A DNA stretch of 64,000 nt, taken from positions 3,656,001-3,720,000 of the forward strand of contig NZ_CP076135.1 in assembly GCF_018736105.1 (NCBI RefSeq), in the 5' to 3' direction. The DNA comes from Bradyrhizobium sediminis (GTDB lineage Bacteria; Pseudomonadota; Alphaproteobacteria; Rhizobiales; Xanthobacteraceae). Both the position numbers and the translations under genes were made by a program. This document shows, piece after piece, positions 46,544 to 55,244 of the stretch (positions within the stretch are counted from its first letter, which is position 1; each line of letters starts with the position of its first letter). Below the pieces are notes generated by a model. That model was not told the DNA's origin, made no database searches, and worked only from the letters and a program-made list of their open reading frames with translations.

Positions 46544-46593
46544 ACGAAAATTCGTGATATACGAAAAATCGTAGAAGAATTACGAATTTTCGG
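46544..46593. promoter_or_regulatory. three operator-like repeats, probable enhancer sites for the divergent regulator
   Basis: ACGAAAATTCGT (46544-46555), ACGAAAAATCGT (46561-46572) and ACGAATTTTCGG (46582-46593) are near-identical dyads. They lie about 85-135 bases upstream of the predicted cynA transcript start, where enhancer-binding proteins bind, and directly before the regulator's own ATG. Confidence 0.7.
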
Positions 46594-46605
46594 AGTATTT
46601 TTCCT

Positions 46606-48537
46606 ATGGAGCTGGCGCCGCAACCATTTGCCGGAGCCGTCCGCGACGCCGATCTGCGCACCCTGGCTTTCGACTACCTGGTCGAACCGACGCTGCTGCT
46701 CGATCCGCACGCCGACCAGATCATCGATGCCAATCCGGCCGCCTGCACCCTGCTCGGCTACGACCGGGCCTTGCTGCGCGAAACCAAGATCAGCGCCCTG
46801 CACGCCGGACAGCTGCCCGCGCTCATCGTGTTCACCCAGGCCGTGCTCGACAAGGGCGCGTACTGGACCAATGCGCTGACGCCGCGCCACGCCACCAGCC
46901 AGCCGCTGCGGCTCGAATATATGGGATCGCTGCTGCCGCATGACGGGCGCTCGCTGGTGCTGCTCACCATGAGCGACCTCGACCAGCGGCGCCGCCGATA
47001 TGTCGATGCCACCGCCGAGGACCATATGCGCAGCGGGCTCGCCGCATGGCAGCGGGTGGAACGGGTGTTCCAGGATATCGAGCGGGAGAACCAGCTGATC
47101 CTGCGCGCGGCCGGCGAAGGCATCTACGGCGTCAATGCCGAGGGCAAGACCACCTTCGTCAATCCCGCCGCCGAGCGGATACTGGGCTGGGCCGCCGAGG
47201 AACTGGTCGGCAAGACGATCCATCCGATCGTCCACCACAGCCACCATGACGGCAGTCACTACCCCGACGAGGATTGCCCGATCTATGCCGCGTTCCGCGA
47301 CGGCGCCGTGCACAACGTCGATGGCGAGGTGTTCTGGCGCAAGGACGGCTCGCCGGTGTGGGTCGAATATACCTCGACGCCGATCCGCGACCGCAGCATG
47401 GTGGTCGGCGCCGTGATCGTGTTTCGCGACGTCAGCCAGCGCCGCGAGGCCGATGAAAAGCTGCACGCCGCGCTCGCCGAAGTCGATCGGCTGCGCGAGC
47501 GGCTGGAACTGGAAAACGCCTATCTGCAGGAAGAAATCCGGATCGAGACCAATCCGCGCGGGATCATCGGCCAGAGCGCGGCGATCCAGAAGACGCTGCG
47601 CCAGGTCAAGCTCGTCGCCCCGACCGCCGCGGCTGTCATGATCACCGGCGAATCCGGCACCGGCAAGGAGCTAATCGCACGCGCCATTCATGAGGCCTCG
47701 GGCCGCCGCGACCGGCCGCTGATCCGCGTCAACTGCGCGGCCATTCCGCGCGAACTGTTCGAAAGCGAATTCTTCGGACACGTCAAGGGCGCCTTCACCG
47801 GCGCGGTGCGCGACCGCATCGGCCGGTTCGAACTCGCCGACGGCGGCACGCTGTTTCTCGACGAAGTCGGAGAAATCCCACTGGAATTGCAGGGCAAACT
47901 GCTGCGTGTGCTGCAGGAAGGCAATTTCGAGCGGGTCGGCGAGGAGCGCACCCGCACCGTGGATGTGCGCGTGATCGCCGCCACCAACCGGAACCTCAAG
48001 CAGGAAGTGCAGCGCGGCCGGTTTCGCGAGGATCTGTATTTCCGGCTCAATGTGTTTCCGGTGGAATCCGTGCCGCTACGCGACCGCCGCGAGGACATTC
48101 CGCTGCTCGCCCAGCACTTCCTGACGAGCGAGAGCAAGGAGCTGAAATCCGATCTGCGGCTGTCCGAAGGCGACGCGCGGCGGCTGTCGCGCTACGACTG
48201 GCCTGGCAACGTGCGCGAACTGCAGAACGTGATCGAGCGCGCGGCGATCCTTGCGCAGAATGGACGGTTGCGCATCGATCTGCCGGACATGCCCGGACCG
48301 CACACGCCGTCCGGTTCCGGCCGGCAACAGGTGGAGCCACCGCCGGCCGTCATGACGTCCGCCGAAATGCGCGACCACGAGCGCGCCAACATCCTGGCCG
48401 CCCTCGAGGCCTGCAACGGCAAGGTGTTCGGCGCAGGCGGCGCCGCCGCGATGCTCGACCTCAAGCCGACCACGCTGGCATCCCGCATGAAGGCGCTCGG
48501 GATCGCGCCTGCCCGTTCGCGGCAGGCGGGTGTTTGA
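46606..48537 (+). CDS. PAS-domain sigma-54 enhancer-binding regulator
   Basis: A 643 aa activator. Two PAS-like domains (about 15-130 and 165-285), the second with the His/Cys-rich stretch [18 protein letters not shown]; a coiled-coil linker; an AAA+ domain with Walker A GESGTGKE (about 348), the sigma-54 contact loop GAFTGA (about 395) and Walker [12 protein letters not shown]; and a Fis-type HTH at the C-terminus ([17 protein letters not shown]). There is no receiver domain, so it senses a ligand or redox signal directly. Divergent from cynABDS, which has a sigma-54 promoter; the two fit as regulator and target. Confidence 0.93.
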   Translation: MELAPQPFAGAVRDADLRTLAFDYLVEPTLLLDPHADQIIDANPAACTLLGYDRALLRETKISALHAGQLPALIVFTQAVLDKGAYWTNALTPRHATSQPLRLEYMGSLLPHDGRSLVLLTMSDLDQRRRRYVDATAEDHMRSGLAAWQRVERVFQDIERENQLILRAAGEGIYGVNAEGKTTFVNPAAERILGWAAEELVGKTIHPIVHHSHHDGSHYPDEDCPIYAAFRDGAVHNVDGEVFWRKDGSPVWVEYTSTPIRDRSMVVGAVIVFRDVSQRREADEKLHAALAEVDRLRERLELENAYLQEEIRIETNPRGIIGQSAAIQKTLRQVKLVAPTAAAVMITGESGTGKELIARAIHEASGRRDRPLIRVNCAAIPRELFESEFFGHVKGAFTGAVRDRIGRFELADGGTLFLDEVGEIPLELQGKLLRVLQEGNFERVGEERTRTVDVRVIAATNRNLKQEVQRGRFREDLYFRLNVFPVESVPLRDRREDIPLLAQHFLTSESKELKSDLRLSEGDARRLSRYDWPGNVRELQNVIERAAILAQNGRLRIDLPDMPGPHTPSGSGRQQVEPPPAVMTSAEMRDHERANILAALEACNGKVFGAGGAAAMLDLKPTTLASRMKALGIAPARSRQAGV

Positions 48538-48579
48538 GCCGCGCCCGGTCTAGCTAGCACTCGAGAGACTGCGTATCCT

Positions 48580-49962
48580 TCACGACGACTTCCTGATCTT
48601 GAAGCTCGCGAGGTAATCGTCGGGCTTGGCGGCGTCGAAGGCCTTGCCCATCACCGAGAACGACTTGTACGAGCTTGCCGGCGGCGTCAGGCCCATCTCC
48701 TTCATGACCTTGGCCGTATCGGTCGCAAGGAAAACCTGCTCCGCCACCGACTTGTAGTCCACGTCGCCCTTGATCTGGCCCCACCGCTTCATCTGCGTCA
48801 GCATCCAGACCGCGAAGGATTGCCAGGGGAACGGATCGAAGTCGACGCGCCTGGGGTCGGTCTTGATGCCGCCGAGTCCGTCGGCATAGGTGCCGGTGAG
48901 AACCTGCTCCAGCACGGTGACCGGGGCGTTGATGTAGTTCGCAGGAGCAATGGCTTCCGCAATCTGCTTGCGATTTTCGGCCTTCGAGGCATAGGCGGTG
49001 GCGTCGACGATCGCCCGCGTCAGCGCCGCAAAGCTGTTCGGCGATTGCGTGATGAACTCCCGGCTCGCCGCGAAGGTGCAACAGGGATGCCCGTCCCAGA
49101 TCTCCTTGGACAGGATGTGCAGGAAGCCGACGCCGTCATAGATCGCGCGCTGGCAGATGTTGTCGGGCGCAAGGAAGCCGTCGATGTTGTCGGCGCGGAG
49201 GTTGGCGACCATTTCCGGCGGCGGCACCGAACGCAGCTGAACGTCAGTGTCGGGATCGAGGCCGTGCTCGGCGAGATAATACCGCAGCAGGTAATTGTGC
49301 ATCGAGTAGTCGAACGGAATGGCGAATTTCATGCCCTTCCAGTCCTTCGGGTTGCGCTTGTCCTTGTGCTTCATGGCAAGCGTGATGCCCTGCCCGTTGA
49401 TGTTCTCGATCGCCGGCACAGTGAAGGGAATCGCATTGGCGCCGAGACCCAGCGAGATCGCGATCGGCATCGGCGCCAGCATGTGCGCGGCGTCGTATTC
49501 CTTGTTGATGGTCTTGTCGCGGATCACGGCCCAGCCGGCGGTCTTCACCACCTCGACGTTGAGACCGTATTTCGAATAGAAGCCGAGCGGCGCGGCCATG
49601 ATGATCGGCGTCGCGCAGGTGATCGGGATGAAGCCGACCTTGAGGTCTTTCTTCTCGGGCGTGCCGGCCTGCGCGAAAACCTCGGTCGCGGCCTGAAGCG
49701 GAAAGAATTGCGAGATCGCGGCAAGCGCGGTCGAAGCCCCGACCGATTTCAGGAAAGCCCGCCGCGCGGCGTCCTTGGGAAACATCGCGCGCATCACGGC
49801 GGAGGCCACGACGCCCTCGTAGCGCTGTTCCTCCGTCGGCGCCGGCTCGCAGCGCGGCGTCAGCGCAGCATCGTGCTCGGCTGCGGAGCCGTGCTGACCG
49901 CAGACGCAGCCCGACCGTGACAGCCTGCGATCGGCATCGAACGGATCATCGAAGGTGGACAT
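48580..49962 (-). CDS. second CynA/NrtA-like Tat-exported binding protein
   Basis: A 460 aa paralogue of the cynA product, co-linear over its length. It keeps the pre-Tat motif SGCVCGQHGS (Cys19, Cys21, His24), the twin arginines in ARRAFLKSVG, DLKVGFIPITCATPIIM and GHPCCTFAAS. ATG 49962 is set by comparison with cynA. No permease or ATPase lies next to it; it may share CynB/CynD. Upstream on the same strand are the sulfurtransferase, flavoprotein and OsmC genes, suggesting a different ligand from cyanate. Confidence 0.88.
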   Translation of the reverse strand: MSTFDDPFDADRRLSRSGCVCGQHGSAAEHDAALTPRCEPAPTEEQRYEGVVASAVMRAMFPKDAARRAFLKSVGASTALAAISQFFPLQAATEVFAQAGTPEKKDLKVGFIPITCATPIIMAAPLGFYSKYGLNVEVVKTAGWAVIRDKTINKEYDAAHMLAPMPIAISLGLGANAIPFTVPAIENINGQGITLAMKHKDKRNPKDWKGMKFAIPFDYSMHNYLLRYYLAEHGLDPDTDVQLRSVPPPEMVANLRADNIDGFLAPDNICQRAIYDGVGFLHILSKEIWDGHPCCTFAASREFITQSPNSFAALTRAIVDATAYASKAENRKQIAEAIAPANYINAPVTVLEQVLTGTYADGLGGIKTDPRRVDFDPFPWQSFAVWMLTQMKRWGQIKGDVDYKSVAEQVFLATDTAKVMKEMGLTPPASSYKSFSVMGKAFDAAKPDDYLASFKIRKSS

Positions 49963-50025
49963 GCCCATTCCTTTTTGTAGTACCGGGATGATCAAAATAC
50001 GGAGCGCCGCCCTGGGCGCATTCAC

Positions 50026-50053
50026 CGCCCGGCCGCTTGCGCGCGGCCGGGCG
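50026..50053. other. strong intercistronic hairpin
   Basis: CGCCCGGCCGC-N6-GCGGCCGGGCG, a perfect 11-base stem between the sulfurtransferase and cynA-like genes. There is no U-run on the minus strand, so it may stabilise or attenuate the transcript rather than end it. Confidence 0.5.
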
Positions 50054-50072
50054 ATGCGACGACTTGCAGGCT

Positions 50073-50951
50073 CTATGCCGCCTTTTCCGTCAGCCTGACT
50101 TCGGTCGGCAGGCCTTCTTCAATCGGCAGCGCCGGATCGCGCGACCATTCGTTCCAGGATCCGAAATACATCCGCACGTCCTTCACCCCGGCATTCTTCA
50201 GCGCGAGGAAGGTGTTGGAGGCCCGTGCGCCCTTGAAGCAATAGAGGTAGACCGGGGTATTCTGGGTGATGCCGACGGTGGCGCATTCGGCCAGGATCTC
50301 GTCCTTGGACTTGAAGCGCGGGCCCTCGGCGGTCGGCTTCATCATGCGATACCATTCGAGCCAGACCGCGCCGGGAATGCGTCCCTTGCGCGGGCAGAAA
50401 TCCTTGCCATAGGGCGAGGAGCTGTCGCCGATCCATTCATCGACATCGCGCACATCGAGCAAGGCAATGCCGGGCTTGCCGACCGCGGCCAGCATGGTCT
50501 TGGCGTCGATCAGGATGTCGCCCGCCTCCGGCACGATGCTGAACGAGGCCGGCTTCGGGGCCGGAACTTCCGTCGTGACCGGCATGCCCTTGGCAGCCCA
50601 GGCGTCGAACCCGCCATGCAGCACCTTGACCTTGGGATAGCCGAGCATGGTCAGCAGGAAATAGCCGCGGCAGGACTGGCCGAAGCCGGAATTCATCGAC
50701 TGTTCGTAGATGACGGCGGTTTCCTTGCCGGAAAGCCCGGCCTTGCCGAATGCGTCGGCGAACTTTGTCTTCAAGTCGCTCATGCCCTCGGGCGTGGAGG
50801 TGGCGAGGTAAGTGAAGATTTCATGCACGTTGACGGCATTGGGGATGTGTCCCGCGCCGTAGGCTTCCGGATTGCGCGTGTCGATGATCACGCACGGCTC
50901 CTTGGTGGCGAGATCGGCGAGTTCGCCGGCAGAAATCAGAACGTCCGTCAT
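50073..50951 (-). CDS. double-rhodanese sulfurtransferase
   Basis: A 292 aa protein with two rhodanese domains (about 5-130 and 155-280) of the thiosulfate/3-mercaptopyruvate sulfurtransferase family, moving sulfane sulfur to acceptors such as cyanide. The catalytic Cys (about 238) lies in YCFKGARASN, a loop that differs from both CRxGVT (thiosulfate type) and CGSGVT (mercaptopyruvate type), so donor specificity is unclear. The N-terminal inactive domain has LISAGELADL and IIDTRNPEAYGAGHIPNA. AGGAGAGG precedes the ATG. No signal peptide: cytosolic. Confidence 0.88.
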   Translation of the reverse strand: MTDVLISAGELADLATKEPCVIIDTRNPEAYGAGHIPNAVNVHEIFTYLATSTPEGMSDLKTKFADAFGKAGLSGKETAVIYEQSMNSGFGQSCRGYFLLTMLGYPKVKVLHGGFDAWAAKGMPVTTEVPAPKPASFSIVPEAGDILIDAKTMLAAVGKPGIALLDVRDVDEWIGDSSSPYGKDFCPRKGRIPGAVWLEWYRMMKPTAEGPRFKSKDEILAECATVGITQNTPVYLYCFKGARASNTFLALKNAGVKDVRMYFGSWNEWSRDPALPIEEGLPTEVRLTEKAA

Positions 50952-51063
50952 GTCAGGCCTCTCCTGTTTTCGTCGTTGAAAGTTAGGGTCGATCCGATGT
51001 CCTCTAGGAATCTGTCTGCACACCTCTCTTGCAAAACACTCCCGCAAAGCTTGCCTGCAAGAC

Positions 51064-52188
51064 TCAGGCCTCTGCCATCATCTTGCGCAGCTGCTTGGTG
51101 GCCGGCGTCACGATGGCGACGAAATAGGCTTCGCGCAGCCTGCGCTGGGCCCGATGGCTCTTCAGGTAGCCGCGCGCGCCGCAGTGAAGCATCGCCGCAT
51201 GCGCGGCGGCGACGCTCGCATCGCCCGCCCTCAGGCGCAGCGCCACGACGCGGCGCCAATAGCTGTCGTCGGCGTTGTAGGGATCACGCGCCAGTTGCAT
51301 AGTTTCCAATTCAAGCTCGGTCAGCAGTTCCTGGAAATTGACCGGTTGTTGCGGCAGGAAGCGATTGACGTGACCAAGCGGTGCTGCGACTTCGTTCATG
51401 ATGGCAATACAATCCCGGATCAGGCCGGTCGCCATGCCCGCCTGCAGCAGAATGAATCCGGCGCGGATCTTCTTCACGAACGGACCGGCGGGTGCTGCGA
51501 GGATCAAATCGTCGGACACGAAGGCATCACGAAACTGCACGCCATAGGTGCCGGTGCCGTCCATCGCAAGAAACGGCTTGCACGGCGTCAGCGTGACCGC
51601 GGGATCGGAGCAGTCGGCCAGAAACATCACGATCTCGCCGGGCTTATCCTCGAGCTCGAAGATGGTGCCGAACAGATGGTCGGGTCCGAGATTGGACACC
51701 CAGGGCAGCGCGCCACGCACGACATAGCCGCCGTCGACTTTACGTCCCTTCAATTTCAGCTTCTCGATGCCGTAGAAGGTCTTCATCGGATTGGACAGGC
51801 CGGTGCCGCCGAGAATCTTGCCCGACGAAACGCCGTCGGCGAGCCGCGCGACCAGCGCGGGATTGCCGGAATTAGTCACATACCAGGCCAGCGTGTTCTG
51901 ACACCACGCCATGAAGGCGGTGGCGCCGCACACCTCGCCGAGCGCCGAGATCGATTGGATGGCACAGCACAGATCGGCCGCGCCATCCCTCGGGCGGTGA
52001 CTGCCCCAGGCCCCCGCGTCGCCGAGACGCCGGAGCAGTTCGGCCGGATAGACCGTCCCCTCGTCGATCGCAGAGGCCAGCGGCGCGAGGTCCTTGCGTG
52101 CAATCGAGGCAACCGCTTCGACGACAGACGCCAGCGAAGGGTCGCCGACTTCGTCGACCGGCAAACGTGATACAGCCACTGGACTCAT
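51064..52188 (-). CDS. acyl-CoA-dehydrogenase-like flavoprotein
   Basis: A 374 aa protein with the acyl-CoA dehydrogenase fold: helical N-terminus, mid-domain sheet (GGTGLSNPMKT, LPWVSNLGPDHLF) and C-terminal helices with MLHCGARGYL. The catalytic Glu of dehydrogenases is not evident, and the overall look is nearer to DszC/SfnB-type FMN monooxygenases or unusual ACADs. Given a sulfurtransferase and OsmC neighbour, oxidation of a sulfur or nitrogen compound is possible (inference). It lies 49 bases after the OsmC gene. Confidence 0.8.
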   Translation of the reverse strand: MSPVAVSRLPVDEVGDPSLASVVEAVASIARKDLAPLASAIDEGTVYPAELLRRLGDAGAWGSHRPRDGAADLCCAIQSISALGEVCGATAFMAWCQNTLAWYVTNSGNPALVARLADGVSSGKILGGTGLSNPMKTFYGIEKLKLKGRKVDGGYVVRGALPWVSNLGPDHLFGTIFELEDKPGEIVMFLADCSDPAVTLTPCKPFLAMDGTGTYGVQFRDAFVSDDLILAAPAGPFVKKIRAGFILLQAGMATGLIRDCIAIMNEVAAPLGHVNRFLPQQPVNFQELLTELELETMQLARDPYNADDSYWRRVVALRLRAGDASVAAAHAAMLHCGARGYLKSHRAQRRLREAYFVAIVTPATKQLRKMMAEA

Positions 52189-52237
52189 CGGAATCTCCGC
52201 ACCGGCTTTCTGGGAAGCGATTGCAAGCTGGTTGCCT

Positions 52238-52780
52238 CTACGCGCTGACCTCTAGATTGACCGGCCGGGTGAAGGTGTTGGCGACCGGCGACCATTTCTT
52301 GACGTGAGTGACCAGCGCGTCGATCTCGGCTTGCGAAACGCCCTCGCAGACCATGTCGACCTTGACCCGCACGTCGGTGAAGCCGACCGGCTTCTCGCTG
52401 ACGTCGCCGGTGCCCCACACCGCGGTGATGTTGAGATCGCCCTCGAGCTGCAATTCGAGCTTGTTGACGATCCAGCCACGATGCACCGCGTTGGCGTGCA
52501 GGCCGACCGCAAGGCAGGAACCGAGCGCCGCCAAAGAAGCCTCCGACGGATTCGGCGCGGTGTCGTCGCCGAGCAGGCCCGGCGGTTCGTCGACGATGTA
52601 GGGCGGCAGGTTGCGGATGTAGTTGGCGTGACGGAACTTGCCTTCGGCCACGGTCTTGCATTTTAAGGTCTTGATGACCTTCGGGTTGGCTTTGCTGGTG
52701 ACGATGAGCTGTTCCAGCCCGTCCTTGTCGATCGGGGCAAGGCAGCCCGTCAGTACTGTTTTTTGAGCGACCGCGGTCAT
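52238..52780 (-). CDS. OsmC-family protein
   Basis: A 180 aa OsmC/Ohr-fold protein. The first Cys region is SLAALGSCLAVGLHANAVHRGW and the second is VKVDMVCEGVSQAEIDAL, giving the peroxidatic/resolving Cys pair of hydroperoxide or persulfide reductases. AGGGAGA precedes ATG 52780. First gene of the probable osmC-flavoprotein-sulfurtransferase-binding-protein operon, divergent from a TetR gene. Confidence 0.88.
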   Translation of the reverse strand: MTAVAQKTVLTGCLAPIDKDGLEQLIVTSKANPKVIKTLKCKTVAEGKFRHANYIRNLPPYIVDEPPGLLGDDTAPNPSEASLAALGSCLAVGLHANAVHRGWIVNKLELQLEGDLNITAVWGTGDVSEKPVGFTDVRVKVDMVCEGVSQAEIDALVTHVKKWSPVANTFTRPVNLEVSA

Positions 52781-52806
52781 TGGTTTTCTCCCTAGAGGGT
52801 CAGGAT

Positions 52807-52816
52807 ACCGAACGGT
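52807..52816. promoter_or_regulatory. operator-like dyad ACCGAACGGT
   Basis: ACCG-AA-CGGT, 27 bases upstream of the OsmC start and overlapping the predicted transcript start. A perfect related palindrome, ACCGATCGGT, is at 52901-52910. Both lie between OsmC and the divergent TetR gene and are candidate TetR sites. Confidence 0.5.
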
Positions 52817-52824
52817 CTGTTTCC

Positions 52825-52840
52825 TGCACGAAGCATGCCA
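52825..52840 (-). promoter_or_regulatory. sigma-54-like promoter upstream of OsmC gene
   Basis: TGGCATG-CTTC-GTGCA on the minus strand keeps the invariant GG/GC pair with correct 12-base phasing and differs from consensus at two positions. The predicted start near 52814 leaves a leader of about 34 bases. Confidence 0.55.
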
Positions 52841-53013
52841 GACCGCGGCAGATGCCAAAACCCGAAGTCCTGAAACCGCTTAGGCCGCACGGCCTTGAAA
52901 ACCGATCGGTAGCCTTCTGCTCAAATCGGATGCAATTGCTGCCTCGTCGCGGATATTTTGAGCAGCACAAGATGCGGCTTGATGATCGCGCCGCATTTCG
53001 ATTAACTGAGCGC

Positions 53014-53673
53014 ATGCGCAAACCTGCTTCGAAGAAGCGTTCAACCGCGGCAAGTCTCGCAGCCGGTGATGACGAGTCGGCGCGCGGACGCCTGCTCAGC
53101 GCCGCGACGCGGCTGTTCTGCAAGAACGGCATCAACGCAACCGGCATCGACGCCATCATCAACGAGGCCGGCACCGCCAAGACCACGCTCTACAAACTGT
53201 TCGGTTCGAAAACCAATCTGGTGCACGCCGTGCTGGAGACCGAAGGCAAGCAGTGGCGCGAATGGTTCATCGGCGCGATGGAATCAGGCGGCGGCGACCC
53301 GCAGACCAAGCTTTCGCGAATGTTTCCGGCGCTGAAGGACTGGTTCGGCGAGGAACGCTTCTACGGCTGCCCCTTCATCAATGCGGTCGGCGAGCACGAC
53401 AAGGACCAGAAGCAGTTTCGCGCCATCGCGATGCGCCACAAGAAGGTGGTGCTGGCGCATCTGGAGAAACTCGCGGCCGAGATGGGCGCGGCGGAGCCGG
53501 ATGTGCTCGCCCATCAGCTCGCGCTGCTGATCGACGGCGCCATCGTCGCCGCGATGGTGTCGCGCAATCCCGACGTCGCCGACACCGCCGCCCTTGCCGC
53601 CGGTTCGCTGTTCGGGCCTTCGAAGGTGAAGAAGCCGAAACGCGCGGCGCCGGTGCAGCTGATGGCGGTCTGA
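53014..53673 (+). CDS. TetR/AcrR family transcriptional regulator
   Basis: A 219 aa repressor with HTH GIDAIINEAGTAKTTLYKLFGSKTNLVHAV (in part, about residues 43-70) and a C-terminal domain with FYGCPFINAVGE, a motif common in YxaF/LmrA-like TetR proteins. The Cys there could sense electrophiles. ATG 53014 is preferred; an in-frame ATG at 52972 is possible. It is divergent from the OsmC operon, with two ACCG-N2-CGGT dyads between them. Confidence 0.85.
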   Translation: MRKPASKKRSTAASLAAGDDESARGRLLSAATRLFCKNGINATGIDAIINEAGTAKTTLYKLFGSKTNLVHAVLETEGKQWREWFIGAMESGGGDPQTKLSRMFPALKDWFGEERFYGCPFINAVGEHDKDQKQFRAIAMRHKKVVLAHLEKLAAEMGAAEPDVLAHQLALLIDGAIVAAMVSRNPDVADTAALAAGSLFGPSKVKKPKRAAPVQLMAV

Positions 53674-53691
53674 GCGAAGGCTCCGCCCTGC

Positions 53692-53759
53692 CGTCATTGC
53701 GAGGAGCGAAGCGACGAAGCAATCCATCGATGGATTGCTTCGCTTCGCTCGCAATGACG
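53692..53759. repeat. REP-like palindromic element, CGTCATTGCGAG type
   Basis: CGTCATTGCGAGGAGCGAAG on the left and its near-complement ending CTCGCAATGACG on the right, with a central TCCATCGATGGA palindrome. A third class of dispersed repeat in this window, lying between two convergent stops (TetR and TrmJ genes). Confidence 0.8.
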
Positions 53760-53765
53760 ACAACC

Positions 53766-54968
53766 CTAACGCGCTTCCGCCACGCTCGACTCCAGCCGGC
53801 CGAGTTGCGCGGCCAGATCGCTCTCGACCTCAGCGGAGGCCATGTTGACCACCCGGTAGCCGCGCGCCTCCAGCCATGCCTGCCGCATCGCGCGGTCCTT
53901 GGCGATCACCTCGGTCTCGTCGGGGTTGACCAGCTCGATCGCGATCCGGTGCACGAAGGAGACGAAATCCGGAATATGCCGGCCGACCGGAGTCTGGCGC
54001 TTGAACTGGCCGGCGAAGCGGCGGTCGGTGGTCAAGGCCTGCCACAGGATCCGCTCGGCGTCGGTCGGGTTTCGCCGCAACAGCCGCGCCAGCCCCCGCA
54101 CCGTGCCGCTCTCCGAGGGCAGCGCGCCCTGCCCGTGCTCGGCGAGCAGCGCGCGCAGTCGCGTCGCCTGTTCGCCGTCGAGCACGCCGCCTTTGGCGGG
54201 ACCTTTCCGCCCCTCGGCGATCGCCATCACCACGCCGTGCAGCGTGTGCATGTCCTGCTTGGTCGGGTCCATGCGCGTGAAGATGTTGCGCAGATTGACC
54301 AGCATGGTCTCGCGCTTCTCGGCTGGGCGCAGGAACTCGACCTTGTCGAGTTCGCGCACCAGATTGTCGAAGAACGCCTGCATCTGGTGCTGCGAGGCGG
54401 GCTCGGAGCGCTCGGGCATCGCGAACGGCAGCGCGCCTGCGGTCGAAAGCTTGAACCATTCGTAGCCGATCAGCAGCACTGCCTGCGCCAGGTTGAGCGA
54501 GGCGAAGCCGGGATTGACCGGAAAGGTGATGACGCGGTTGGCGAGCGCGACCTCCTCGTTCTGCAACCCGTAGCGCTCGCGGCCGAACAGGATGCCGACC
54601 GTGCCGCCGCCGGCAATGCCGCCCACGATCTCGCGCGCGGCGGCTTCAGGCGCCACCACCGGCTTGGCCTGGTCATGGGCGCGGGCGGTGGTCGCGAATA
54701 ACAGCGTGCAGTCGGCAACGGCCTGCTCGACGGTGTCGAACAGTTCGACATGGTCGAGGATATGGTCGGCGCCGGAGGCGGCGCGGCGGGCGTGCACGTT
54801 CGGCCAGCCGTCGCGCGGATTGACGATCCTCAAACGCGTCAGCCCGAAATTGCCCATCGCGCGCGCAGCCATGCCGATGTTCTCGCCGAGCTGCGGTTCG
54901 ACCAGAATGACAACGGGACCCGCAAGGTCACGGCCGGTCTTAGTCTTGTCGGTGCCCGAACCGGACAT
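53766..54968 (-). CDS. trmJ: TrmJ-type tRNA/rRNA 2'-O-methyltransferase fused to DUF559 domain
   Basis: Residues about 15-260 are a SPOUT methyltransferase modifying the tRNA anticodon loop at position 32: VVILVEPQLGENIGMAARAM, GILFGRERYGLQNEEV and FPVNPGFASLNLAQAV (parts). Residues about 300-390 are a DUF559 domain of the Vsr-like nuclease fold: LRRNPTDAERILWQAL, FKRQTPVGRHIPDFVSF, ELVNPDE and RGYRVVNM. The DUF559 acidic motif ELDGG is changed to ELVNP, so nuclease activity is doubtful. Standard TrmJ ends near residue 260-280. Confidence 0.9.
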   Translation of the reverse strand: MSGSGTDKTKTGRDLAGPVVILVEPQLGENIGMAARAMGNFGLTRLRIVNPRDGWPNVHARRAASGADHILDHVELFDTVEQAVADCTLLFATTARAHDQAKPVVAPEAAAREIVGGIAGGGTVGILFGRERYGLQNEEVALANRVITFPVNPGFASLNLAQAVLLIGYEWFKLSTAGALPFAMPERSEPASQHQMQAFFDNLVRELDKVEFLRPAEKRETMLVNLRNIFTRMDPTKQDMHTLHGVVMAIAEGRKGPAKGGVLDGEQATRLRALLAEHGQGALPSESGTVRGLARLLRRNPTDAERILWQALTTDRRFAGQFKRQTPVGRHIPDFVSFVHRIAIELVNPDETEVIAKDRAMRQAWLEARGYRVVNMASAEVESDLAAQLGRLESSVAEAR

Positions 54969-55244
54969 CTCACTTCACTTTCTCATTCTACATCTGAAGG
55001 TTTTGGACGAAGTTCCGGGGAACCTCACCCAAGACCTCACGATCGATCGTACTGGATTGCCTGACGGGCAGGATTTCTCAAGTCAAATAACAGGGTTAGC
55101 GGCGTTATCTAACTCTCGGCCAAAACCTCAGGTAGTATCGGCATAACCGCAGCTTGCGCGCGTTCCGGTTTCGGATACGCTATCAATCACAATCGAAACG
55201 AACCTGTAAAGCCGTCGAACGGCCAGGGCACAAGGGAGGCTACG

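Noticed and set aside
49963..50072. Separate sigma-54 promoter for the second CynA-like gene
   Set aside because: No TGGC-N9-TGC pattern with correct phasing on the minus strand in this gap.
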